From an uncultured Lachnospiraceae bacterium (GTDB lineage Bacteria > Bacillota > Clostridia > Lachnospirales > Lachnospiraceae): DNA of 39,882 bases. The stretch is from contig CAJUIS010000022.1 in the NCBI GenBank assembly GCA_910586645.1, positions 1-39,882 on the forward strand, read 5' to 3'. Each line of letters opens with the position of its first letter. The first letter of the stretch is position 1. Below are positions 32,957-39,882 of the stretch, piece by piece. The notes beneath the pieces are model-generated. The model ran no database searches. It was not told where the DNA came from and saw only the letters and a program-made list of their open reading frames with translations. A program made the position numbers and the translations under genes.

Positions 32957-35506
32957 ATGGAAAAAAATGTGATAAGATTTTTCAGGCGAAGCGTTATCTG
33001 TACGATTGCCGTATGTGTGGCGGTATTCATCTGGCTGACTATATTTATGTCCTATAAAACGGAGCAGTCGATTGAGGAAATCAGCAATATCTATATGGAG
33101 GAAATGAATCATCAGATTCAGCAGAAATTTCGGTCAATTATTTCTTTGCGTCTGGAACAAATAGAAGGAATTATAAAGCGAACCCCGCCGGAAGCGTCAG
33201 TTTATGGGCAGGATTTGGTAAGTGAACTGCGGACAAGCGGAGAAATCAGGAATTTTTCTTATCTTGGACTGCTGGATGAAGACGGCGCAATTGAAGTGAT
33301 TTATGGAAATCAGGTCGAGATTTCCGAAACGACAGATCATGTGATGTCATCTTTAAACGCAAATGGAAAGCTGGTGCTGCAGGGAGTTGAAGAGAGTGGC
33401 GATAAGGCCCTTTTGCTGGGGATACAGACAGGGTATCCGATGGCGGACGGAAAAAAAAGCCTGGCTTTGATGGCCGGAGTGTCCATGGAATATCTGAATG
33501 AAGTGCTTTTCCTGGATGAAAATGATGCGGTTGCATATTCTCATATTGTTGATAAAGAGGGCAGTTTTGTAGTCAGGAATTCCGATGCGTACAGGGATAA
33601 TTTTTTTGAGCGGGTTTTAAAGACATATGATAGTATTGATGGAAAAAATCCGGAAGATTTTGTAGATGAGCTTAAGGAAGCCATGCTTAAGGATGACGCG
33701 TATTCTGCGCTTGTTTCGATTGGCGGGAGCCAGAGATGGCTTTACTGTTCCCCATTGGCTGAAAATTCATTGTGGTATCTGATTACGGCTATGCCGTCTG
33801 AGACGCTTGGCAAATCAGTAACCGAACTGGATACGCTCCGGATTATGATTATGGTTGGATCAGGAGCCGTTATTCTGCTGACCATGTCAGTCATTCTCTT
33901 TTTGTATTACCGCATCTCACAGGGTCAGATGAAAGCGCTGGCAAAAGCAAAGGAAGAGGCGGATCATGCCAATATGGCGAAAAGTGAATTCCTTTCCAGT
34001 ATGAGCCATGATATCCGCACTCCGATGAACGCGATTGTGGGAATGACAGAAATTGCGCAGAGGAATGTGACAGATCCTGTCCGCGTGGAGGAATGTCTGA
34101 GAAAAGTCAGGCTTTCAAGCAAACAGCTTTTGGGACTTGTGAATGACGTGCTTGATATGTCCAAAATAGAAAGCGGGAAAATGCCGTTAAATATTGTTCC
34201 GATGTCGCTTCGTGATACGATGGATGATATTGTGAGCATTATGCAGTCTCAGGTGAAAGCGAAAAATCAGTTTTTTGACATATTCATAAAAAAAATTATT
34301 TCGGAAGAGGTTTACTGTGACGATGTGCGGCTGAATCAGGTGATGCTGAATTTGCTGTCAAATGCGGTGAAATATACGCCCGAGCATGGCAGGATTGATA
34401 TACATGTGTGTCAGGAGCCGTCTCCTGAGGGCGACGAGTATGTGCGCACGCATATTGCGGTAGTGGATACGGGAATCGGTATGTCCACGGAATTTCAAAA
34501 GAAGATATGGGATGATTTTTCCAGAGAAGAGACAGAAGAAGTGCGCCATATTCTTGGGACGGGCCTCGGTACGGCAATTATAAAGGGAATCATAGACCTT
34601 ATGGGCGGAACAATTGAGGTCAAGAGCGAACTTGGAAAGGGAAGCGTTTTCCATATTACGCTTGATTTCAGAAAAGCCGAGATAAAGCCGGAAGATATGA
34701 AACTTCCTCCATGGAATATCCTTGTGGTGGATGACAATGAAGATTTGTGCCAGAGCGCAGTTGGCAATTTAGAGGAGATGGGCGTTTGCGTGGAATGGGC
34801 GCTGGACGGCAAAACGGCAATCCAAATGGTCAAAGAGCGCCATGAAAGAAATGAGAATTATCAGTTTGTTCTGATGGATTGGAAGATGCCCCAGATGGAC
34901 GGCATACAGGCAATACATGAAATCCGTAAATGTGTGGGCAGGGACATTCCGGTATTTTTGATTTCCGCTTATGATTGTGAAGATATTGAGCATGAGATAA
35001 GCGCGTCAGCGATCGAGGGCTTTATTTCCAAGCCGCTCTTTAAATCCACGTTGTACCAGCGGCTGATCCAATATGTGGAAGGAAAGGCTGAGGAGGGAAC
35101 GAAGAAGGAGAGCCAGGATACAGATTTTACCGGAAAGCGGGTGCTTTTAGCGGAGGATATGGAAATTAACTGGGAAGTGGCCAGCGAGATTCTTTCGGCA
35201 ACCGGTATGGAATTGGAATGGGCGGTAAATGGAAAAGAATGCGTTGAAAAATTTAAGGATTCTGAAATCGGCTATTATGATGCGGTTCTTATGGACATTC
35301 GTATGCCGGTGATGAATGGATACGATGCCACGACAGCCATCCGGCAGTTGGAACGGAAGGATAAGGATCTGCCGATTATCGCCATGACGGCGGATGCGTT
35401 TTCCGGAGATGTGCAGAAATGCCTGGAATGCGGAATGAACGCGCATTTACAGAAACCGATTGATTTGAAGGAATGTATGCAGGTTTTGCAGCAATATTTG
35501 AATTAA
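32957..35506 (+). CDS. Membrane hybrid histidine kinase with two receiver domains
   Basis: An 849-residue kinase. Span 1 is about 12-32. A roughly 260-residue outside domain (about 35-292) looks like a Cache-type sensor from its size and the paired VDKEGSFV and SLWYLITAMP segments. Span 2 is about 296-319. HisKA carries His351 in SMSHDIRTP. HATPase follows (about 420-572: LNLLSNAVKYTP, DTGIGMS, GTGLGTAII). Receiver 1 has Asp641 in LMDWKMP and receiver 2 has Asp780 in LMDIRMP. It has no HPt domain; the gene just upstream encodes one. The ATG at 32957 is preferred (GGAG ten bases upstream); a GTG at 32915 would add 14 residues and overlap the HPt stop. Confidence 0.93.
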   Translation: MEKNVIRFFRRSVICTIAVCVAVFIWLTIFMSYKTEQSIEEISNIYMEEMNHQIQQKFRSIISLRLEQIEGIIKRTPPEASVYGQDLVSELRTSGEIRNFSYLGLLDEDGAIEVIYGNQVEISETTDHVMSSLNANGKLVLQGVEESGDKALLLGIQTGYPMADGKKSLALMAGVSMEYLNEVLFLDENDAVAYSHIVDKEGSFVVRNSDAYRDNFFERVLKTYDSIDGKNPEDFVDELKEAMLKDDAYSALVSIGGSQRWLYCSPLAENSLWYLITAMPSETLGKSVTELDTLRIMIMVGSGAVILLTMSVILFLYYRISQGQMKALAKAKEEADHANMAKSEFLSSMSHDIRTPMNAIVGMTEIAQRNVTDPVRVEECLRKVRLSSKQLLGLVNDVLDMSKIESGKMPLNIVPMSLRDTMDDIVSIMQSQVKAKNQFFDIFIKKIISEEVYCDDVRLNQVMLNLLSNAVKYTPEHGRIDIHVCQEPSPEGDEYVRTHIAVVDTGIGMSTEFQKKIWDDFSREETEEVRHILGTGLGTAIIKGIIDLMGGTIEVKSELGKGSVFHITLDFRKAEIKPEDMKLPPWNILVVDDNEDLCQSAVGNLEEMGVCVEWALDGKTAIQMVKERHERNENYQFVLMDWKMPQMDGIQAIHEIRKCVGRDIPVFLISAYDCEDIEHEISASAIEGFISKPLFKSTLYQRLIQYVEGKAEEGTKKESQDTDFTGKRVLLAEDMEINWEVASEILSATGMELEWAVNGKECVEKFKDSEIGYYDAVLMDIRMPVMNGYDATTAIRQLERKDKDLPIIAMTADAFSGDVQKCLECGMNAHLQKPIDLKECMQVLQQYLN

Positions 35507-35534
35507 ACGGCGCATATACTGACAAAAACGGAAA

Positions 35535-37358
35535 ATGTTTATGAGTAACGCTAAAATTGAGAACCTTTTGAACCTTGCGCTTGACGCCAGTCCGAACGAA
35601 AGAGAAAAATCAGAAAACCTGGGCGTCGGATATTTTCCTGACAGACAGGCATGGGAAGTGATTGTGAGGTACGTACGCGACGGGCTGGAGCAGACGAAGG
35701 AGCTGCTTACGAGATTCGGATATGGAAGTTTTATTTCTAAAATGACAGCGCTTGGAACTGCGTATGCAATACTGCTGCTGCCGGAATCCCTGGTGGACGC
35801 AGTGGCGTCGCTGGATGGAATTATTTATATGGAAAAGCCAAAGAGACTCTTTTTTGCTGCAAATGCGGCAAAGAGAGTCTCTTGCATTACGTCTGTGCAA
35901 TCCGGCTCTGCAGAGGATATGGGAGGGAAAGGGAATCTGACGGGGGAAGGATGCCTGGTGGCTTTGATTGACAGCGGAATTGATTATGAACATCCGGATT
36001 TTCGAAACGGGGATGGGACGACAAGAATCGCCGCTCTGTGGGATCAGACATTAGACGCAGAGGCGCTGAATAAGGAGAAAACCGACGTTAATATGCAAAT
36101 AAATTATCGCGCTCCAGAAGGATATGCAGACGGGACGCTTTTTACAGGGAGAGAGATCAATCTGGCGCTTGAAAAAAACAATGACACAGAACGCAGGAAA
36201 ATTGTGCCAAGCAGGGATGTGTCCGGACATGGGACGCATGTGGCCGGAATTGCCGCCGGAAACGGGAGGGCGTCGATGGGACGGTACCGGGGTGTGGCCT
36301 ATGAAGCGGAACTTTTGGTTGTCAAACTGGGAACGCCGGGAGAAAACGCATTTCCGAAGACGACGCAGCTTATGGAAGCTGTGGATTTCTGCATCCGGAC
36401 AGCGGAGCAGATGAAACGTCCGGTTGCCATTAATCTGAGTTTTGGAAATAATTACGGTTCACACAGCGGTACGAGTTTAATTGAAACTTTTCTGAATGAC
36501 ATGGCCAGCCAGCATCAGTGCAGTATTGTCGCGGGGACCGGAAATGAGGGGGCGGAAACGTCGCATTACCAGAATCGCATCGAGAGCGGTGAAGTCCAGG
36601 AAATTGAGCTTGGAATAAGCGATTATGAGAGAAAGCTTAATCTGCAGCTCTGGAAGCGGTATCAGGATGAACTTCGGGTAGAAATACTTCTTCCGGATGG
36701 AAGGACAACCGGCCAGTTGGCCGGCCGGGGTACGCTCAGGGTATCGTTTGCCGAAGCGGAGCTTCTGATTTTTTATGGGGAGCCGGCGCCGTACAGCATA
36801 TATCAGGAAATTTATATTGACTTTATACCAACCGGTCAGTATATTCCCTCCGGGATCTGGAAAATCCGTCTTACTGCGGGAAAAATAGCGGATGGGGTTT
36901 ATGATATGTGGCTGCCTTCCGGAGGGGTCAGAAACAGCGGAACAGGTTTCCCATATCCCTCGGAACTTCGAACCCTGACGATACCTTCAACAGCGGCCGG
37001 AGCGGTCAGTGTAGCGGCATATGATTCCAATACGGACAGCACGGCGGCTTTTTCCGGCAGAGGCTATACTGCATGGACGGATCAGGTAAAACCAGATCTT
37101 GCCGCTCCCGGCGTGGACATTATATCCGCCGCTCCAATGGGAAGTTATGCCGCAAGAAGCGGAACTTCCATGGCGGCTCCGTTTGTGACAGGAAGCGCGG
37201 CGCTTATGATGCAGTGGGGGATTGTACGGGGAAATGATATTTTTTTGTATGGGGAAAAACTAAAGGCGTATCTCTTAAAAGGGGCAAGAAGGATTGATGC
37301 GGTAAAAGAGTATCCAAACCCACAGATTGGGGCGTATGGTAATATAGTGTCAAGTTAG
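35535..37358 (+). CDS. Csp-like S8 (subtilisin) protease
   Basis: A 607-residue subtilisin-family serine protease with no signal peptide. It has an N-terminal prodomain-like region (about 1-105). The catalytic triad is Asp146 in ALIDSGID, His232 in SGHGTHVAG and Ser545 in GTSMAAP, with oxyanion Asn337 in GTGNEG. A beta-rich insertion lies between the Asn and Ser regions (about 345-465). This layout matches the clostridial Csp germination-protease group and its many Lachnospiraceae relatives. The very end is odd. After KEYPNPQIG the usual YG-x-L helix is replaced by AYGNIVSS, and the stop codon lies inside the left inverted repeat of the adjacent element, so insertion has probably swapped the last residues. 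The ribosome site is weak. Substrate unknown. Confidence 0.9.
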   Translation: MFMSNAKIENLLNLALDASPNEREKSENLGVGYFPDRQAWEVIVRYVRDGLEQTKELLTRFGYGSFISKMTALGTAYAILLLPESLVDAVASLDGIIYMEKPKRLFFAANAAKRVSCITSVQSGSAEDMGGKGNLTGEGCLVALIDSGIDYEHPDFRNGDGTTRIAALWDQTLDAEALNKEKTDVNMQINYRAPEGYADGTLFTGREINLALEKNNDTERRKIVPSRDVSGHGTHVAGIAAGNGRASMGRYRGVAYEAELLVVKLGTPGENAFPKTTQLMEAVDFCIRTAEQMKRPVAINLSFGNNYGSHSGTSLIETFLNDMASQHQCSIVAGTGNEGAETSHYQNRIESGEVQEIELGISDYERKLNLQLWKRYQDELRVEILLPDGRTTGQLAGRGTLRVSFAEAELLIFYGEPAPYSIYQEIYIDFIPTGQYIPSGIWKIRLTAGKIADGVYDMWLPSGGVRNSGTGFPYPSELRTLTIPSTAAGAVSVAAYDSNTDSTAAFSGRGYTAWTDQVKPDLAAPGVDIISAAPMGSYAARSGTSMAAPFVTGSAALMMQWGIVRGNDIFLYGEKLKAYLLKGARRIDAVKEYPNPQIGAYGNIVSS

Positions 37359-37497
37359 CAAGGAGCCAGTAAAATCAAGGGTTTCCGCTGATTTAGTCCT
37401 ATGAAAAAACTGCTGCGAAAACAGCAAAATTGGATAAGGACGGGCCTGTTTTTAACCAGAAAACCGAAAATCAAGCAACTTGACACTAATATACCAT
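37336..37497. repeat. 162-base segment bounded by 25-base inverted repeats
   Basis: The left arm (37336-37360) and the reverse complement of the right arm (37473-37497) agree at ATGGTA and AGTGTCAAGTT with a few differences between and after, about 17 of the first 21 bases. The left arm contains the stop of the S8 protease. No ORF is inside. It could be a recombinase-binding attachment end of the element or a small MITE-like insertion. Confidence 0.6.
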
Positions 37498-37625
37498 CAA
37501 GCCGTTTGGTGTTATAAAACGTGTGCCAAAAAGGGGTGATAACTGAATATTTTTAAGTTTAGGTAGGACTAAATTAGCTTTTCATGCGGACAAGTATCGT
37601 GTCTGCGCGGCTGATTTAGTCCTAT
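37387..37625. repeat. Three copies of a 16-base repeat upstream of the par operon
   Basis: GCTGATTTAGTCCTAT occurs exactly at 37387-37402 and 37610-37625. An inverted copy with one difference in the first 15 bases lies at 37564-37578. They flank the otherwise gene-free 308 bases between the S8 protease and the DUF5348 gene. They may be partition (ParB- or ParA-binding) sites or recombinase sites. Nothing else is recognised in this interval except a small CTGCTG/CAGCAA-type hairpin near 37410. Confidence 0.65.
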
Positions 37626-37666
37626 TTCTTATTGTCAAAGTACGATTAACAAGAAGGAGAGAATTT

Positions 37667-38113
37667 ATGGCAGATTTAAACACGGTATTAAAGGAAACCC
37701 AAAAGGTGAATGGAAGCATCAGGAGCCTGTTGAGGCTGTCTACATATGACGAGTACGATGATCTGAGCGGGCTGCATATCGACTATGAGGACGGGCAGCA
37801 GCTTTTTCTCCAGACCGAACTTAGGGAGATCATGGAGAAACTTTCGGATGTGGCGGGCAGGATTGCATATCTTTCCCGCCCGGTAAAAGAAACAAGCTGT
37901 CTGCATAAGAACCGGAGCGGAAGGTATGAGACAAAAGGCGGCCATTATTATACCAGTGGGAGCGGCATTGAGGCGCTGATAAAAGACGATTATCAGGAAG
38001 TGCCCTATTGGGTGTGGACAAGCGTGGAGCATGACGGAAAGGACTACTATCTGGTAGGCCATAAAAATATACGGCTGGACGGCCTGACTGTCCGGGTGAG
38101 AGAGGCGGTGTGA
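37667..38113 (+). CDS. DUF5348 domain protein
   Basis: A 148-residue cytoplasmic protein. The N-terminal half is helical (an LNTVLKETQKVNGSIRSLL start and two further helices). The C-terminal half is beta-rich, with GRYETKGGHYYTSGSGIE, YWVWTSVEHDGKDYYLVGH and a final LDGLTVRVRE, matching the DUF5348 family found on Firmicute conjugative elements next to partition genes. Its function is unknown. An AAGGAGAG site precedes the ATG, and its stop overlaps the GTG of the parA frame, showing co-translation with the partition genes. Confidence 0.8.
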   Translation: MADLNTVLKETQKVNGSIRSLLRLSTYDEYDDLSGLHIDYEDGQQLFLQTELREIMEKLSDVAGRIAYLSRPVKETSCLHKNRSGRYETKGGHYYTSGSGIEALIKDDYQEVPYWVWTSVEHDGKDYYLVGHKNIRLDGLTVRVREAV

Positions 38114-38115
38114 GT

Positions 38116-38898
38116 ATGAGTGCAACAATCTACTGTTTATGTAACCAAAAAGGGGGCTGTGCAAAAACAGTCAGTTCCATCAGCATCGGGATCGGTCTTG
38201 CCCGTGAGGGCAGGAGCGTCCTTCTGGTGGATGTGGATTCGCAGGGTTCCATGACCGCCAGCCTGGGATACCAGCAGCCCGACCAGATGGAAACCACGCT
38301 TTCGGCTATCCTGGGCGGGATAATCACGGACAAGCCGCTTCCGCCCGGAAGCGGGATTCTCCACCATGCGGAGGGTGTTGACCTGCTCCCGGCGAACATT
38401 GAACTGGCCGGCATGGAGGTTACCCTGGTCAACACCATGAGCCGGGAGACCATCCTGCGGCAGTACCTGAATACGGTGCGTGAGGAATACGATGCGGTCA
38501 TTCTGGATTGTATGCCTTCGCTTGGTATGCTGACTATCAATGCGCTTGCGGCGGCGGATCAGGTCATTATCCCGGTGCAGGCACAGTACCTTTCCATAAA
38601 AGGGCTGGAGCAGCTTATCCGCACGATTGCGAAAGTCAGGCGGCAGATCAACCCGCGCCTTTCCATAGCAGGGATAGTGGTCACAATGGCGGATATGCGC
38701 ACCAACTACGCAAGGGATATTGTGGAGCTTCTGCACATGAACTATGACGGGAAGCTGCGGATATTTGACAGCATTATCCCCCTCTCCGTGCGGGCGGCGG
38801 AAACCAGCGCGGAGGGCAAGAGCATCTATCTCCATGACCCCGCCGGTAAAGTGTCGGCTGCCTATGCCGCACTGACGAAAGAGGTGATGATGGGATGA
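38116..38898 (+). CDS. parA: ParA-family partition ATPase
   Basis: A deviant-Walker ATPase that segregates or positions the element after excision or replication. The P-loop reads NQKGGCAKTVS (usually KGGVGKTTT), keeping both signature lysines but with Ala for the central Gly and Val after KT. The DVDSQGSMTASLG motif, the Walker B-like VILDCMP and the VQAQYLSIKGLEQL segment complete the fold. The 261-residue length is normal. The ATG at 38116 is preferred; a GTG at 38110 overlaps the DUF5348 stop by 4 bases and would add two residues. parB overlaps its end by 4 bases (ATGA). Confidence 0.93.
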   Translation: MSATIYCLCNQKGGCAKTVSSISIGIGLAREGRSVLLVDVDSQGSMTASLGYQQPDQMETTLSAILGGIITDKPLPPGSGILHHAEGVDLLPANIELAGMEVTLVNTMSRETILRQYLNTVREEYDAVILDCMPSLGMLTINALAAADQVIIPVQAQYLSIKGLEQLIRTIAKVRRQINPRLSIAGIVVTMADMRTNYARDIVELLHMNYDGKLRIFDSIIPLSVRAAETSAEGKSIYLHDPAGKVSAAYAALTKEVMMG

Positions 38899-39794
38899 AA
38901 AGCAGCGCAAAAAATATCCAGGTGACTAAATTTGATGACCTGTTCTCCGCCGGGAATCCTGCGGGGGCAGGAAGGGACGGGAACGTGCAGGAAATCCCGC
39001 TTACAGAACTGTTCCCCTTTAAAGACCACCCATTTAAGGTGCTGGATGATGATACCATGCAGGACACGGTGGAAAGCATAAAGATACATGGCGTCCTTGT
39101 CCCCGGCATTGCAAGGCCCCGTGCGGAGGGCGGCTATGAACTGATTGCCGGACACAGGCGCAGACATGCTTCGGAACTGGCAGGGAAAACTACGATGCCG
39201 GTGATCGTGCGGGAACTGGATGATGATGAAGCGGTACTGTTCATGGTGGACAGCAACATCCAGCGGGAAAACCTGTTCCCCAGCGAAAAGGCATGGGCGT
39301 ATAAGATGAAGCTGGACGCATTGAAGCATCAGGGCGTAAAGGACACTTCTCGACAACTTGGCGAGAAGTACAGCGTGGATGCGCTGAGTGAAAATTCCAA
39401 TGACAGCGCCCGCAACATCCACCGTTTTATCCGGCTGACAGAACTTCTCCCGGAACTGCTCCAGATGGTGGACGATAAGAAGCTGCCCTTTAACCCTGCC
39501 GTGGAACTGTCCTATCTGACGCAGGAGCAGCAGGGGGAACTTATGGAGGTTATGGGGGAATTACAGGCCGTCCCTTCGCTGGAACAGGCGAAACGCCTGA
39601 AAAAGTACAGCCAGGAGGGGAAACTTGACAGGAACGTGATGGATGCCATCCTGACGGAGGAGAGGCCCGCGCCTGTGCAGGTGACGTTAAAAAATGACAG
39701 GCTGAAACAGTATTTCCCCCAGACCTATACCGCGAAGCAGATGGAGGAAGTCATTTTTTCCCTTCTGGAAACGTGGAAAACACAGAATACATAA
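38895..39794 (+). CDS. parB: ParB/Spo0J-family partition protein
   Basis: A centromere-binding partner of ParA, 299 residues. The ParB N-terminal nuclease-like domain (about 33-125) has IPLTELFPFKDHPF, GVLVPGIARP and the GHRRRHA motif, followed by DSNIQRENLFPSEKAWAY. A helix-turn-helix segment (about 145-200: TSRQLGEKY, NDSARNIHRFIRLTELLPELL) should contact DNA. The C-terminal part (about 225-299) is probably for dimerisation. Its start overlaps parA by ATGA and has a GAGGTG site, so the pair is translationally coupled. A terminator overlaps its stop region. Confidence 0.93.
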   Translation: MKSSAKNIQVTKFDDLFSAGNPAGAGRDGNVQEIPLTELFPFKDHPFKVLDDDTMQDTVESIKIHGVLVPGIARPRAEGGYELIAGHRRRHASELAGKTTMPVIVRELDDDEAVLFMVDSNIQRENLFPSEKAWAYKMKLDALKHQGVKDTSRQLGEKYSVDALSENSNDSARNIHRFIRLTELLPELLQMVDDKKLPFNPAVELSYLTQEQQGELMEVMGELQAVPSLEQAKRLKKYSQEGKLDRNVMDAILTEERPAPVQVTLKNDRLKQYFPQTYTAKQMEEVIFSLLETWKTQNT

Positions 39795-39857
39795 AACGCA
39801 TAAAGCCGTCCGGCGACTGACTAATGGCAGTTACCGGGCGGCTTTTTTGCGTTTACC
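39793..39857 (+). terminator. Rho-independent terminator after parB
   Basis: A 12-base stem (39802-39813 with 39834-39845, one G-U) with a long loop is followed by T residues. Outer bases AAACGCA and TGCGTTT also pair, giving a long two-part hairpin. It closes the DUF5348-parA-parB operon; nothing further can be called in the last 25 bases. Confidence 0.8.
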
Positions 39858-39882
39858 AGACAGATCATGCCCCGGCGACTTT

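Larger units (their letters stand above)
37336..39882. mobile_element. Left end of a probable integrative conjugative element
   Basis: From the inverted-repeat junction to the right edge, gene content and codon use change: DUF5348, ParA and ParB genes with frequent CTG, CCC, CGG and GCC codons, against AT-richer host genes. DUF5348-ParA-ParB runs are typical of Firmicute conjugative elements. No integrase, relaxase or transfer gene is inside the window, so a plasmid-derived island is the alternative. The right end is not seen. Confidence 0.65.

Noticed and set aside
37359..37666. tRNA gene as the integration site of the mobile element
   Set aside because: No cloverleaf or tRNA 3' end is visible; the junction abuts the S8 protease gene instead.
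39859..39882. ATG near the right edge as the start of another gene
   Set aside because: Only a few codons are visible and there is no ribosome site, so it cannot be supported.

Overview
The window looks like a Lachnospiraceae-type Firmicute (Clostridia). The evidence is strong AGGAGG-like ribosome sites, sigma-A promoters with 17-base spacers, a Gram-positive sortase with its substrate, very large secreted repeat proteins with lysine-rich ends, and a Csp-like subtilisin. No rRNA, tRNA or CRISPR array is visible. The species cannot be named from this sequence alone.

Layout. 1-1.6 kb: tail of a secreted lysine-rich protein, a terminator and a reverse-strand MATE exporter. 1.7-12.8 kb: a surface-protein locus with a 2672-residue secreted protein of about 25 MBG-like repeats, a class B sortase, and a leucine-rich-repeat protein carrying a QTPKTG sorting signal. 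12.8-16.9 kb: housekeeping genes (a TSCPD-domain protein on the reverse strand, secA, galM). 17.0-21.3 kb: a large Ig-like/Big_2 secreted protein gene broken by two frame disruptions, one of them a run of nine G in the signal-peptide region. 21.4-22.0 kb: an ECF transporter S component on the reverse strand.

22.2-35.5 kb: an eleven-gene, co-directional signalling cluster: REC-HD-GYP, PAS histidine kinase, REC plus a degenerate HD-GYP, CheR, CheB, a single-domain response regulator, CheA, CheW, one chemoreceptor, an HPt protein and a membrane hybrid kinase with two receiver domains. No flagellar gene, CheC, CheD or CheV is present. The likely reading is that one receptor/CheA array and two further kinases feed receiver-linked HD-GYP proteins (one predicted active c-di-GMP phosphodiesterase, one predicted inactive) through a phosphorelay. 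This combination is the best candidate for an unusual system here.

35.5-39.9 kb: a Csp-like S8 protease whose last residues appear replaced at the junction with a mobile element. The element begins with a 162-base inverted-repeat segment and 16-base repeats, then encodes a DUF5348 protein, ParA and ParB, and runs off the window; an integrative conjugative element is the likely identity.

A recurring tandem-hairpin leader (17005-17071 and 28160-28230, with a probable remnant at 22060-22099) precedes the broken Ig-like gene and cheA, and may be a shared RNA regulatory element linking surface proteins and signalling.
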